From the NCBI GenBank assembly GCA_016707175.1, contig JADJIB010000003.1, positions 248,001 to 312,000 on the forward strand: a stretch of 64,000 nucleotides of DNA, given 5' to 3'. Source of the DNA: Candidatus Phosphoribacter hodrii. GTDB taxonomy: Bacteria; Actinomycetota; Actinomycetes; Actinomycetales; Dermatophilaceae. The notes under the pieces were generated by a model. The model did no database searches, was not told the DNA's origin, and saw only the letters and a program-made list of their open reading frames with translations. The position numbers were made by a program, and so were the translations under genes. Shown here one piece after another: positions 10,391-18,843 of the stretch; positions within the stretch are counted from its first letter, which is position 1; the number at the start of each line of letters is the position of its first letter.

Positions 10391-10428
10391 GCACGCGGCA
10401 TACTGCGTGGGCTTGGTATGCCGCGTGC
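10391..10428 (-). terminator. trpS terminator hairpin with an inverted GTATGCCG pair
   Basis: Arms GCACGCGGCATAC (10391-10403) and GTATGCCGCGTGC (10416-10428) are perfectly complementary with a 12-base loop. The hairpin starts 29 bases beyond the trpS stop. Confidence 0.75.
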
Positions 10429-10457
10429 GCAGGTGAGCGGTCCCTGCCGGCCCCCGG

Positions 10458-11489
10458 TCAGTGCGCCGCGGGCAGCAGACCCATCCGGTCCTTGACCCGC
10501 GCGAGGGTGGCCGCCGAGACCGCGCCGGCCCGTTCGGCCCCGCGGGCAAGGACCCGGTCGAGCTCGGCTGGGTCGTCGAGCAACTCCGTCATCCGGCGCT
10601 GGAACGGCTCTGCGGCGGCCACGACCACCTCGGCGACCTGGGTCTTGAGCGCGCCATAGCCCTGCCCGGCATACCCCGCCTCGAGGGCCGGGATCGGCAC
10701 CCCGGTGAGGGCCGACTGGATGACGAGCAGGTTGGAGACCCCGGGCTTGTGCTCGGGGTCGTAGCGGATCTCCATCTCGGCATCGGTGACGGCCGACTTG
10801 ATCTTCTTCGTGATCCGTTTGGGGTCATCCGACAGAAGCACCACGCCGGCATCGGGAGAGTTGGTGCCCGACATCTTGCTCGTCGGGTCGGTCAACTCCA
10901 TGATCTTGGCGGTCTGCTTGAGGATGTGCGGCTCGGGCACGACGAGGGTCTGGCCATAGCGCTGGTTGAAGCGCAGCGCCAGGTCACGGGTGATCTCCAG
11001 GTGTTGGCGCTGGTCCTCCCCGACGGGCACCTTGTCGGCGTCGTAGATGAGGATGTCGGCAGCCATGAGCATGGGGTAGGTGAACAGGCCGACGTTGCCC
11101 TGCTGCCCCTTGGCCGTCTTGTCCTTGAACTGCGTCATCCGGCTGGCCTCACCCATCGCGGTGAGACAGCTCATCACCCACCCGAGCTCGGCGTGCTGCG
11201 GCAGGTGGCTCTGGCAGAACACTGCTGAGCGCTCGGGGTCGACGCCGGCGGCGATGAACTGCGCGGCCGTCACCTGGGTGCGCCGGCGCAGCACGGCCGG
11301 GCCGGTCGGCACGGTGAGGGCATGCAGGTCGGCGACGAAGTAGAACGCGTCGTAGGTCTCCTGCAGCTCGACCCAGTTGACCAGCGCGCCGACGTAGTTG
11401 CCGATGTGCAGGCTGTCGCTCGTCGGTTGCATCCCCGAGAGGGATCGCGGCCGGGACCGCGGGGGTATGCCGCTTGGCTGGGTGGTCAT
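10458..11489 (-). CDS. trpS: Tryptophanyl-tRNA synthetase
   Basis: Charges tRNA-Trp with tryptophan. The 343-residue class I synthetase has the HIGH-type motif in SDSLHIGNYVGALVNW and the KMSKS-type loop SKMSGTNSP. The start at ATG 11489 is preceded by AAGGAGAG. A longer frame upstream runs through the attenuator and is not coding. Expression is probably controlled by ribosome-mediated attenuation at the leader (see the leader peptide and hairpin). Confidence 0.96.
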   Translation of the reverse strand: MTTQPSGIPPRSRPRSLSGMQPTSDSLHIGNYVGALVNWVELQETYDAFYFVADLHALTVPTGPAVLRRRTQVTAAQFIAAGVDPERSAVFCQSHLPQHAELGWVMSCLTAMGEASRMTQFKDKTAKGQQGNVGLFTYPMLMAADILIYDADKVPVGEDQRQHLEITRDLALRFNQRYGQTLVVPEPHILKQTAKIMELTDPTSKMSGTNSPDAGVVLLSDDPKRITKKIKSAVTDAEMEIRYDPEHKPGVSNLLVIQSALTGVPIPALEAGYAGQGYGALKTQVAEVVVAAAEPFQRRMTELLDDPAELDRVLARGAERAGAVSAATLARVKDRMGLLPAAH

Positions 11490-11524
11490 CGTCTCTCCTT
11501 GGTGCGGTCCGTCCCCGGCACGAC

Positions 11525-11549
11525 AAACGCCGCCCCAGGGGCGGCGTTT
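11525..11549 (-). terminator. trpS attenuator hairpin
   Basis: Twelve-base perfect arms (11525-11536 with 11538-11549), read on the minus strand as AAACGCCGCCCC then GGGGCGGCGTTT followed by GTCG. It stands between the Trp-codon leader peptide and trpS. The GCGGCGGCGCC segment just upstream could pair with its 5' arm as an antiterminator. Confidence 0.75.
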
Positions 11550-11578
11550 GGGTGGGGTTGCTTCGTCGGGCGCCGCCG

Positions 11579-11620
11579 CTATGCGGTGCGCCACCAGACC
11601 TTGAGGGTCAACGAAGTCAC
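11579..11620 (-). CDS. trpS leader peptide with tandem Trp codons
   Basis: A 13-residue open frame starting at GTG 11620 reads VTSLTLKVWWRTA and stops with TAG. Two consecutive TGG codons precede the stop. No ribosome site precedes it, but a -10 box (TATCCT) stands six bases upstream, so the mRNA is probably leaderless. Stalling at the Trp codons when Trp-tRNA is scarce would prevent formation of the hairpin at 11525-11549 and let trpS be transcribed. This layout is classical attenuation; the regulation itself is inferred. Confidence 0.75.
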   Translation of the reverse strand: MTSLTLKVWWRTA

Positions 11621-11626
11621 AAGGGA

Positions 11627-11632
11627 AGGATA
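11627..11632 (-). promoter_or_regulatory. -10 box of the trpS leader transcript
   Basis: TATCCT on the minus strand fits TANNNT and is separated by six bases from GTG 11620, giving a leaderless transcript start. No good -35 box is visible. Confidence 0.5.
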
Positions 11633-11685
11633 GCGCCCACCTCGCGCAGGCGGCATACCGGCGGGGTCAGCGCGCGAAGGAGGTT

Positions 11686-11742
11686 GGACGCGGCATACCT
11701 GAAGGCGGGTGTGACCACCGCAACGGCAGGTATGCCGCGTCC
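11686..11742 (-). terminator. Hairpin after the DUF3349/pit operon, inverted GTATGCCG pair
   Basis: Perfect 16-base arms (11686-11701 and 11727-11742), each containing the 8-mer, with a 25-base loop. It begins four bases after the DUF3349 stop. Confidence 0.7.
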
Positions 11743-11746
11743 GGTC

Positions 11747-12088
11747 TTAGGGCTGCCGCGGAGCCGGTGGCAGCGAGTCGCCGTCGCGCAGGGGTGCCAG
11801 CGGCCATCCGCCGGCGGCGAGCCGGGCCGAGACGCGGGCGACGGACTCGTCGTCGGCGTCCTCGTGGATCCGGTCCTCGATGAGGGCTCGGACGTCCTCG
11901 GCAGTGAGGGGTGGGCTGTCTGCCGCCTCGGCGGCAAGATCGCCCGCAAGTGCCTGGACCTCGGCAGTGGTGAGCCGCCGGTGCAGGATGCCCAGCAGGG
12001 CGATGTAGTCCCCGGACGGCACTCCCTCCGGATAACCCCCGCGAAGCCAGTCGAGGATGCGGGTCGCGATCGAGGGCGAACTTGTCAT
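11747..12088 (-). CDS. DUF3349 family protein (pit-linked)
   Basis: A 113-residue soluble protein with the clear family pattern: DWLRGGYPEGVPSGDYIALL, TAEDVRALIEDRI and VARVSARLAAGGWPLAP. Mycobacterial Rv0543c, a family member, lies in the same position after pitA and a small membrane protein. The start is ATG 12088, with eight bases after the upstream stop, so it is the last gene of a pit operon. The function is unknown; linkage suggests a role around phosphate uptake. Confidence 0.8.
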   Translation of the reverse strand: MTSSPSIATRILDWLRGGYPEGVPSGDYIALLGILHRRLTTAEVQALAGDLAAEAADSPPLTAEDVRALIEDRIHEDADDESVARVSARLAAGGWPLAPLRDGDSLPPAPRQP

Positions 12089-12096
12089 GCCATCAC

Positions 12097-12393
12097 CTAC
12101 TTCGAGACGAGCGTGGGGTAGAAGTTCTGGAACGACAGCGTCTTGCCGAAGCCGGTGGCGACGATGTAGGTGATGCCCAGCGCGATCCCGATGACGACGA
12201 GGGCGAAGCAGAGGATCGCCAGGACCTTGCCGATGGGGTGGCCGGCCTCGTGGTCGACCTCGGCGTCGCCTCCGGCGCCGTAGGCGAGTGCGCGAATGCC
12301 GAGGGCGAAGATCGCCGGTAGGCCGGCGCCGAGGAGGACCCCGGCGACGAGGACCTTCCACGCGCCGTCGAAGGCCAATCCGATGTTGTTCAT
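12097..12393 (-). CDS. Small membrane protein of the pit operon
   Basis: A 98-residue protein with two hydrophobic segments (about residues 13-38 and 57-80) flanking a short acidic loop (GGDAEVDHEAGHPIG). It occupies the position of mycobacterial Rv0544c, between the phosphate transporter and the DUF3349 gene. ATG 12393 is preceded by AAAGGACC, and twelve bases separate it from the pit stop. No enzymatic motif is present. It may be a small partner subunit of Pit; that is inference. Confidence 0.75.
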   Translation of the reverse strand: MNNIGLAFDGAWKVLVAGVLLGAGLPAIFALGIRALAYGAGGDAEVDHEAGHPIGKVLAILCFALVVIGIALGITYIVATGFGKTLSFQNFYPTLVSK

Positions 12394-12405
12394 GGGTCGG
12401 TCCTT

Positions 12406-13632
12406 TCAGATCCGGGCCGGGGAGGTGGCCAAGGTCTCGGAGAGTTTGCTCGCGTCGGTGTCCCACGCGTCGTTGACGTTGGTGTGGTCGACCGGGGCGC
12501 GCCGTGATCGGACCCACATGTAGGCGGCGAGTCCGACGAGGAGGGCGAAGACCACGACCGCTCCGAGGAGCCCTCCGAGGAGGTGGCCGATGAACCACAT
12601 GGCCGCGCCGACGAGGGCGGCAGCCGGGAGGGTGATGGTCCAGGCGACGAGCATCCGCGCGGCAACGCCCCAGCGGACCTCGGCGCGGCGACCGAGGCCG
12701 GTGCCGAGGATGGAACCGGTGGCGACGTGGGTCGTCGAGAGGGCGAAGCCCATCTGGCTCGAGGCCAGAATGACCGCTGCCGAAGAACTCTCGGCGGCCA
12801 TGCCCTGCGGGGAGGAGATCTCGACCAGGCCCTTGCCGAGCGTCCGGATGATCCGCCACCCGCCGAGGTAGGTCCCCAGGGCGATGGCGACGGCGCACGT
12901 GACCTTGACCCACAACGGCACGGCGGTGAGGTCGCTCCACTGGCCGGCGCCGATGAGGGCGAGGGTGATGACGCCCATCGTCTTCTGCGCGTCGTTCGTG
13001 CCGTGGGCGAGCGAGACGAGGGAGGCGGAGCCGATCTGGCCCCAGCGGAACCCGGCTTCCTGGAAGCGTTGGGCGACGCCTGCGGTGATCTTGTAGATGA
13101 GCCACGTGCCGATGGTCGACACCACCACCGCGATGACGGGGGAGAGGAGCGCGGGCATGATCACCTTGCCCACGACCCCGTCGAGTTTGCTGCCGTCGCC
13201 GACCCAGTTGACACCGGAGAGGCCCAGCCCGGCGATCGCCGAGCCGACGAGCCCGCCGAAGAGGGCGTGGGAGGACGACGAAGGCAGGCCGAGCAGCCAG
13301 GTCAGGAGGTTCCAGACGATGCCGCCGCAGAGGCCGGCCAAGACGATGAGCAGCAGCGCATAGCCGCCATCGGCGAGCAGGGCCGCGCTCGGCGCCCCGC
13401 TCTTGTCCTGGATCTTGACGACTGCGTTGGTCACGGTGAGCGCGACCTGGACGGAGAGGAAAGCGCCGACGAGGTTGAGCACGGCGCTGAGGAGGACGGC
13501 GGCTTTCGGGCGGAGGGCGCCCGTGGCGATCGAGGTCGCCATGGCGTTTCCGGTGTCGTGGAAACCGTTGGTGAAGTCGAAGGCCAGGGCTGTCGCGACG
13601 ACGAGGCCGAGGATGACGGTTGCGGTGGTCAC
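12406..13632 (-). CDS. pit: Low-affinity inorganic phosphate transporter Pit
   Basis: Proton-coupled (metal-)phosphate symporter of the PiT family in the cytoplasmic membrane. The 408-residue protein has the two duplicated family signatures, FDFTNGFHDTGNAMATSIAT near the N-terminus and SLAHGTNDAQKTMGV in the second half, and about ten membrane segments. The start is GTG 13632, with no clear ribosome site. It is the first gene of a three-gene operon with the small membrane protein and DUF3349. With the pyrophosphatase at 32994 it fits a phosphate-centred physiology. Confidence 0.94.
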   Translation of the reverse strand: MTTATVILGLVVATALAFDFTNGFHDTGNAMATSIATGALRPKAAVLLSAVLNLVGAFLSVQVALTVTNAVVKIQDKSGAPSAALLADGGYALLLIVLAGLCGGIVWNLLTWLLGLPSSSSHALFGGLVGSAIAGLGLSGVNWVGDGSKLDGVVGKVIMPALLSPVIAVVVSTIGTWLIYKITAGVAQRFQEAGFRWGQIGSASLVSLAHGTNDAQKTMGVITLALIGAGQWSDLTAVPLWVKVTCAVAIALGTYLGGWRIIRTLGKGLVEISSPQGMAAESSSAAVILASSQMGFALSTTHVATGSILGTGLGRRAEVRWGVAARMLVAWTITLPAAALVGAAMWFIGHLLGGLLGAVVVFALLVGLAAYMWVRSRRAPVDHTNVNDAWDTDASKLSETLATSPARI

Positions 13633-13754
13633 GCTTACATAGTGCGGATGCCTCTGCCCGAATTGTCGGGATTGGGCTCTCCGATGTCCAAGTCATCGGC
13701 CACTGTTCATGCCCCGTATGCGGGGCCTTTCAGACGAACGTCGTTTGAACAACA

Positions 13755-13787
13755 CAGCGCCCCGAACCTTGTCGGCCCGGGGCGCTG
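13755..13787. terminator. GC-rich hairpin between pit promoter and actP
   Basis: CAGCGCCCCG (13755-13764) pairs perfectly with CGGGGCGCTG (13778-13787) across a 13-base loop. It lies beyond the actP terminator and could back it up. A smaller hairpin, GCCCCGTATGCGGGGC, follows at about 13711-13726. Confidence 0.5.
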
Positions 13788-13799
13788 CGGCTGGTGAGA

Positions 13800-13847
13800 G
13801 AGGTATGCCGCGCGGCTCACGACAGTGGGAGCCGCACGGCATACCTC
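13800..13847 (-). terminator. actP terminator with an inverted GTATGCCG pair
   Basis: GAGGTATGCCG (13800-13810) pairs with CGGCATACCTC (13837-13847), and an inner GGCTC/GAGCC helix extends the stem. It is 36 bases past the actP stop. Confidence 0.7.
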
Positions 13848-13883
13848 GTGCTGTGGTGCGGTGGTGCTGGGTGAAGCCGGTCG

Positions 13884-15479
13884 TCAGTGGCTGACGGCCT
13901 TCTCCGCGCCGGCGCCGGTGAGGGAGCGGACCTCCATCTCGGCGTACTTCGCGGCGTTGTGCTCCTTCTCGGTGACCGAACCCAGCCAGCCGAGGAAGAA
14001 GGACAGGGGGACCGAGATGATGCCCGGGTTGTTGAGCGGGAACCACGCGAAGCTCGCCGTGGGGAACATCGATGTCGCCGAACCCGACACGACCGGGCTG
14101 AAGATGATGAGCAACAGCGAGCTGGCCAGGCCGCCGTACATCGACATGAGGGCGCCGCGGGTCGTGAAGTTCTTCCAGAACAGCGAGTAGAGGATCGTCG
14201 GCAGGTTGGCGCTCGCGGCAACCGCGAAGGCCAGGGCGACGAGGAACGCGATGTTCTGGCCGTTGGCGAAGATGCCACCGACGATGGCGAGGGCGCCGAT
14301 GACGACCGCCGTGCGGCGGGCCACCTTGACCTCGTCGTCCGGGCTCACGGTGCCACGCTTGATGACCTGGGCGTAGATGTCGTGGGCGAAGGACGCCGAT
14401 GCCGTGATGGTGAGCCCGGCCACGACCGCGAGGATCGTCGCGAAGGCGACCGCGGAGATGACGCCGAGGAGCAACTCACCGCCGAGGTGGTAGGCCAGCA
14501 GCGGAGCGGCCGAGTTGACGCCACCGGGCGCAGCCTTGATGGCGGCCGAGCCGACGAGTGCCTGCGCGCCGTAACCGAGGACGAGGGTGAACAGGTAGAA
14601 CAGGCCGATGAGCCAGATGGCCCAGACGACCGAACGACGAGCTTCCTTCGAGGTCGGCACGGTGTAGAAGCGCATGAGCACGTGCGGCAGACCGGCGGTG
14701 CCGAGGACCAGGGCGATCGACAGCGAGATGAAGTCGATCTTGTTCTTGTACTGCAGGCCGGGGTTGAGGATGGCCGCGTTGCCGGCCTGCTTGATGGCGT
14801 CGTCGAAGAGCGCCGAGATGTTGAAGCCGTACTTCACGCCGACCCAGATCGTCATGATGCCGGCGCCGAGAATGAGCAGCGCGGCCTTGATGATCTGGAC
14901 CCAGGTGGTGCCCTTCATCCCGCCGATGAGGACGTAGACGATCATCAGGGCGCCGACGATGGCGATGACGATGCTCTGACCCGTGCGGTCGGTGATGCCG
15001 AGCAGCAGGGCGACGAGGCCACCGGCGCCGGCCATCTGGGCCAGCAGGTAGAAGGCCGACACCGCGAGGGTGTTGACCGCGGCGGCGGTGCGGACCGGGC
15101 GCTGACGCAACCGGAACGACAGCACGTCGGCCATGGTGAAACGGCCGGTGTTACGCAGCAACTCGGCAACGAGCAGGAGCGCGACGAGCCAGGCGACGAG
15201 GAACCCGATCGAGTAGAGGAACCCGTCGTAGCCGTTGATGGCGATGGCGCCGGCGATGCCGAGGAAGGACGCTGCCGACAGGTAGTCGCCGGTGATGGCG
15301 ATGCCGTTCTGGCGGCCCGAGAAGGCGCGGCCACCGGCGTAGTAGTCCGCGGCGGTCGTGTTCTGCTTGGACACCCGGATGACGATGCCCAGGGTGATGA
15401 GGACGAACAGGCCAAAGATGGCGATGTTCAGGGTCGTGTTGCCGACCTGGGTCGCGGCGGGCATAACCAGGGCGTTCAC
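13884..15479 (-). CDS. actP: Cation/acetate symporter, SSS family
   Basis: Sodium-coupled monocarboxylate transporter. The 531-residue protein has about thirteen membrane segments and strong ActP-type motifs: DYYAGGRAFSGRQNGIAI, GDYLSAASFLGIAG, GTAGLPHVLMRFYTVP. It starts at GTG 15479, which overlaps the stop of the DUF485 gene by four bases; ActP proteins are usually paired with DUF485 proteins. Genes for acetyl-CoA synthetase and a LytTR/LytS system are close, consistent with acetate uptake under two-component control. Related monocarboxylates such as pyruvate are possible substrates. Confidence 0.92.
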   Translation of the reverse strand: MNALVMPAATQVGNTTLNIAIFGLFVLITLGIVIRVSKQNTTAADYYAGGRAFSGRQNGIAITGDYLSAASFLGIAGAIAINGYDGFLYSIGFLVAWLVALLLVAELLRNTGRFTMADVLSFRLRQRPVRTAAAVNTLAVSAFYLLAQMAGAGGLVALLLGITDRTGQSIVIAIVGALMIVYVLIGGMKGTTWVQIIKAALLILGAGIMTIWVGVKYGFNISALFDDAIKQAGNAAILNPGLQYKNKIDFISLSIALVLGTAGLPHVLMRFYTVPTSKEARRSVVWAIWLIGLFYLFTLVLGYGAQALVGSAAIKAAPGGVNSAAPLLAYHLGGELLLGVISAVAFATILAVVAGLTITASASFAHDIYAQVIKRGTVSPDDEVKVARRTAVVIGALAIVGGIFANGQNIAFLVALAFAVAASANLPTILYSLFWKNFTTRGALMSMYGGLASSLLLIIFSPVVSGSATSMFPTASFAWFPLNNPGIISVPLSFFLGWLGSVTEKEHNAAKYAEMEVRSLTGAGAEKAVSH

Positions 15480-15820
15480 TGGAGGTTGCCCCTTTCCATG
15501 TGGTCGGCGAGCTTGGCGGCGGCGGGGTCAAGGACGCGGTCGGCCCAGCGGGCGTAGATCATCGTGATCGCGAACGTCGTCGCGAACTGCGCCAGGCCGA
15601 GGACCAGGCCGACGGTGATGTTGCCGAAGAGCTTCGTTGCCATGAAGTCGCTGGCGTAGGTCGCGAGGATGACGTAGAGGAAGTACCACGCGAGGAAGAG
15701 ACCGGTCATGGGGAACACGAACTTGCGGAAGGTCTTCCGCAGCTCGGCGAACTCCTGCGAGTTCTGAACGGCGATGTACCTCGCCGCGCGTTCCTCGCTG
15801 ATGTCGTTATGGCTGCTCAA
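15476..15820 (-). CDS. DUF485 membrane protein, actP partner
   Basis: A 114-residue protein with two membrane helices (about residues 37-58 and 70-93) and the family pattern FRKFVFPMTGLFLAWYFLYV. DUF485 proteins accompany ActP-type symporters. I choose TTG 15820 because GGAGG precedes it by eight bases; no ATG or GTG with a ribosome site fits. It is translationally coupled to actP. Confidence 0.85.
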   Translation of the reverse strand: MSSHNDISEERAARYIAVQNSQEFAELRKTFRKFVFPMTGLFLAWYFLYVILATYASDFMATKLFGNITVGLVLGLAQFATTFAITMIYARWADRVLDPAAAKLADHMERGNLQ

Positions 15821-15974
15821 GGTGTAAACCTCCGGTGGGCAGGCCTGCGAAAGGGCTCCGCAGTGTCGTGGGTCACACAATGAGGGCGAGTCACGACGGC
15901 TGACTAGACGTCACGCGCCCGGTGGGGTCCGCGCTCGCCCAGCGGTCGGGGGCACCCGCCCAGCGGTTGGCTGC

Positions 15975-17531
15975 TCAGCCCGCCGGAGGCCGCACCCGGG
16001 CGGTCACTTCTTCGGGGGCGTGCAGGCGGACCATCGCGCGAGCGGCGTTGACGGGCACCGAACGAGGGGTCGCCAGGGACACGAGAACCGCCGTCGTGAA
16101 GGCGATCGGCATCGACCACGCGGCCGGTTGGGCGAGCAGCACCGGTATCCACCCACCCGTTCCACGGCCGACGCCGAAGAGGGTCGCCACGGTGGCGCCC
16201 ATCGCCAGGGTTCCGCCGACGATCAGCCCTGCCGCCGCGCCGGTGACCGACAACCGGCGCCACCACACGCCGAGGATGAGCAGGGGGCCGAGGGTGGAGG
16301 CCGCGATCGCGAAGGCCATGCCCACGGTGTCAGCGAGGGTCGCCCCGGGAGCGAGCCACGAGGCGGCATACGGGATGAGGATGGCGACCAGGGACGCGAG
16401 CCGGAAGCTGTGCGTGCGCGGGAGGTCCCCGCCGAGGCGACGGTTCATCGCGCCGGAGAGCAGGTCCTGGTCGATGACCCCCGCAACCGACACGGTCAGA
16501 CCGCTCGCGGTCGACAGGAACGCCGCGAACGCGCCCCCGGCGAGGATGGCGCTGAGCAGGTCGCCGAGGGTTCCGGGGGTGACGGCGGAGGGCAGCAGCA
16601 GCACGACCGAGTCGGCGCGGGTGCCGGCGGGCAGGCTCGGCAGGTAGATGCGGCCGAGCATGCCGAGCACCGGGGGGAAGAGGTAGAACGCGCCGAGCAG
16701 CGCGATGACGATGACCGTCGTGCGCCGCGCGGCCGGCCCGTCGGGGTTGGTGTAGAAGCGCACCAGCACGTGTGGCAACCCCATGGTCCCGAAGCACAGG
16801 GCGAGGAGCGTCGAGTAGGTCGCGTAGAGGGGGTGTTCCCGCATGGGGTATGCCGGTAGCGCGCCGGCGAAGGGGCCGCCCGGGTCGGTGAGGGAGGGCA
16901 GCGGCTGACCGCCCCGGAACCACAACCAGGCCAGGACGAAGCACGGGATGGAGATGGCGGCGAGCTTGAGCCAGTACTGCATCGCCTGGACGAGGGTGAT
17001 CGAGCGCATCCCGCCGGCCGCGACGCTGACGAGCACGACGACGGCGACGATGAGGCTGCCGACGGCGGGTGAGGCGCCCGTGACGGTCTGCAACGCCAGG
17101 CCGGCCCCTTGGAACTGGGGGAGCAGATAGAGCCAGCCGATGCCGACCACGAGGACGCTCGCGATCCGGCGGACGCGTCGCGAGGACAACCGCGCCTCGG
17201 CGAAGTCGGGGATCGTGTAGGCGCCCGATCGCCGCAACGGCGCCGCGACGAGGACGAGGAGGATGAGGTAGCCCAACGTGTATCCGACCGGCAGCCAGAG
17301 CATGTGGGTGCCGAGCGAGTAGACGATGCCGGCCACCCCGAGGAAGCTTGCGGCAGAAAGGTATTCGCCGCCGATGGCCGAGGCGTTCCACCCGGCGGTG
17401 ACGACCCGTCCGGCGACGTAGAAGTCGCTCGTCGTCCGGGACATCCGCAGCCCGAGCGCACCGACGGCGACGGTCGCCACGCACACGAGGATGATCGCGA
17501 GGAGCCCCCAGCCGGAGGCGAGCGTGTTCAT
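15975..17531 (-). CDS. Second SSS-family monocarboxylate symporter
   Basis: A 518-residue sodium:solute symporter. It has ActP-like motifs (DFYVAGRVVTAGWNASAI, GEYLSAASFLGVAG, GTMGLPHVLVRFYTNPDG) but differs widely from the actP product, so it is a separate paralogue and not a recent duplicate. The start is ATG 17531, ten bases after the stop of a small membrane protein on the same strand. It probably forms an operon with that protein and the LytTR regulator. The substrate is likely acetate, pyruvate or propionate; sequence alone cannot decide. Confidence 0.88.
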   Translation of the reverse strand: MNTLASGWGLLAIILVCVATVAVGALGLRMSRTTSDFYVAGRVVTAGWNASAIGGEYLSAASFLGVAGIVYSLGTHMLWLPVGYTLGYLILLVLVAAPLRRSGAYTIPDFAEARLSSRRVRRIASVLVVGIGWLYLLPQFQGAGLALQTVTGASPAVGSLIVAVVVLVSVAAGGMRSITLVQAMQYWLKLAAISIPCFVLAWLWFRGGQPLPSLTDPGGPFAGALPAYPMREHPLYATYSTLLALCFGTMGLPHVLVRFYTNPDGPAARRTTVIVIALLGAFYLFPPVLGMLGRIYLPSLPAGTRADSVVLLLPSAVTPGTLGDLLSAILAGGAFAAFLSTASGLTVSVAGVIDQDLLSGAMNRRLGGDLPRTHSFRLASLVAILIPYAASWLAPGATLADTVGMAFAIAASTLGPLLILGVWWRRLSVTGAAAGLIVGGTLAMGATVATLFGVGRGTGGWIPVLLAQPAAWSMPIAFTTAVLVSLATPRSVPVNAARAMVRLHAPEEVTARVRPPAG

Positions 17532-17541
17532 GGCCGGGTCG

Positions 17542-17970
17542 TCACCGGCCCGCCATCAGATCGGTGAAGTCGCGCTCGATCCGTTCGGCCATCCGCACGT
17601 GCAGGCGAGCCGCGAGCAGGACGATCGGATAGACGGCCACGCCGGCGACCAGCCAGATGACAGGGACGGGACCGAGCGTGGCTGCCGCGGCGCCGGGGAC
17701 GAGGAGGAACAGCGCGGGCAGCCCGACGAGGATGCCGCCGACGGCGACGAGGATCGCCAGTGAGAGGCGCAGTTGGGCCCGCAACAGAGCGGTCAGGTAG
17801 ATCTCGCCCAGCCCGGTCTGCTCGGTGAACTCGACCGCGTCGGGGCGCTTCTCCTTGCGCCGTCGGGCGTCCCGACGGGGTGAGACGACGCGCACCCGCT
17901 TGGGCGCCGGCCCCACCTCGGGGAGGCTCCGGTCCCCACGTGGGTCAGGCGGCCCAGCCGTGGGGGTCAT
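17542..17970 (-). CDS. Small membrane protein paired with the second symporter
   Basis: A 142-residue protein with a basic N-terminal tail (about 35 residues, rich in Arg, Lys and Pro), a short amphipathic stretch, and two membrane helices at about residues 67-92 and 98-120. Topology and position mirror the DUF485 protein before actP, though sequence similarity is weak. It is four bases from the LytTR gene's stop and ten bases from the symporter start. Role inferred: accessory subunit of the symporter. Confidence 0.7.
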   Translation of the reverse strand: MTPTAGPPDPRGDRSLPEVGPAPKRVRVVSPRRDARRRKEKRPDAVEFTEQTGLGEIYLTALLRAQLRLSLAILVAVGGILVGLPALFLLVPGAAAATLGPVPVIWLVAGVAVYPIVLLAARLHVRMAERIERDFTDLMAGR

Positions 17971-17974
17971 GGGG

Positions 17975-18739
17975 TCACCGTGCGGCCGAGCGGATGAGCC
18001 GGTCGCGCAAGGCTCGGGTATGCCGCCTGCTCACCTCGAGCGCGATGTCGTCCCCGAGGCTCACCTTGCACCGCCCACTTTGCACGGTGACGGCGGTGAT
18101 GTGGGCTGTCGAGACGAGGGTCGAGCGGTGGATGCGCACGAACCCGTGATCCCCCCAGCGCTCCTCCAGCGCGTTGAGCGAGATCCGGACGAGGTGGGAG
18201 CCCCGGTCGGTGTGCAGCCGCGCGTAGTCGCCCTGCGCCTGGGCGTAGAGGATCTGGCTGCGCTGGACGAACGTCGTCACCCCGCCGAGCTCGACGGGGA
18301 TGGTTTCGTCGGCCGGTGCGTCAGGGACCGGGACGACGGTGACCCGTTTCTCGGCCCGTTGCGCGACGACGCGCCGCACTGCCTCGCCGAGGCGATCGGC
18401 GCGCACTGGCTTCATGACGTAGTCGGTCACCTCGAGCTCGAACGCCGTCACCGCATGCTCGTCGTATGCCGTGACGAAGACGACCTGGGGCCGGTCGGCG
18501 AAGCGGGCGAGCACCTTCGCCAGCGCGAGTCCGTCGAGGCCGGGCATGGAGATGTCGGTGAAGATGACGTCGACCGGGTGGTCGTCCAGGGCCTTGAGGG
18601 CCTCGGTGCCTGACCCGGCGGTGTAGATCTCGCCGATCCGTTCGTCCTGCCCGAGGAGCCAGGCGAGCTCGGCGAGGGTGGGCGCTTCGTCGTCGACGAG
18701 GAGCGCCCGCAGCGGCGGAGACGACGTCGTCGTGGTCAT
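17975..18739 (-). CDS. LytTR-family response regulator
   Basis: A 254-residue DNA-binding response regulator: receiver domain (acidic pocket in LLVDDEAPT, phosphoacceptor Asp in VIFTDISMPGLDG, conserved Lys in DYVMKPVRADRL) followed by a LytTR domain (ILYAQAQGDYARLHT through GFVRIHRSTLVST). It probably controls the following symporter operon. Its kinase partner is likely the LytS-type protein at 20797-21996, although a TetR/glycosyltransferase pair now lies between them. The start is ATG 18739. Confidence 0.92.
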   Translation of the reverse strand: MTTTTSSPPLRALLVDDEAPTLAELAWLLGQDERIGEIYTAGSGTEALKALDDHPVDVIFTDISMPGLDGLALAKVLARFADRPQVVFVTAYDEHAVTAFELEVTDYVMKPVRADRLGEAVRRVVAQRAEKRVTVVPVPDAPADETIPVELGGVTTFVQRSQILYAQAQGDYARLHTDRGSHLVRISLNALEERWGDHGFVRIHRSTLVSTAHITAVTVQSGRCKVSLGDDIALEVSRRHTRALRDRLIRSAAR

Positions 18740-18806
18740 GGAGCCACAGGATAGGCCGCTGAGCCGACTGACGCCGCAGAACTTCTGCTTGGGGGATGGC
18801 GCGAGT

Positions 18807-18843
18807 CTCCTTTTCGTGTCACTATCAGTAACATGAAAAGGAG
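18807..18843 (+). promoter_or_regulatory. Palindromic operator overlapping the TetR start codon
   Basis: CTCCTTTTCGTG (18807-18818) and CATGAAAAGGAG (18832-18843) are complementary at 11 of 12 positions around a 13-base spacer. The right arm contains the ATG of the TetR gene. It probably mediates autorepression. No ribosome site precedes the ATG, so the transcript may be leaderless. Confidence 0.6.
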
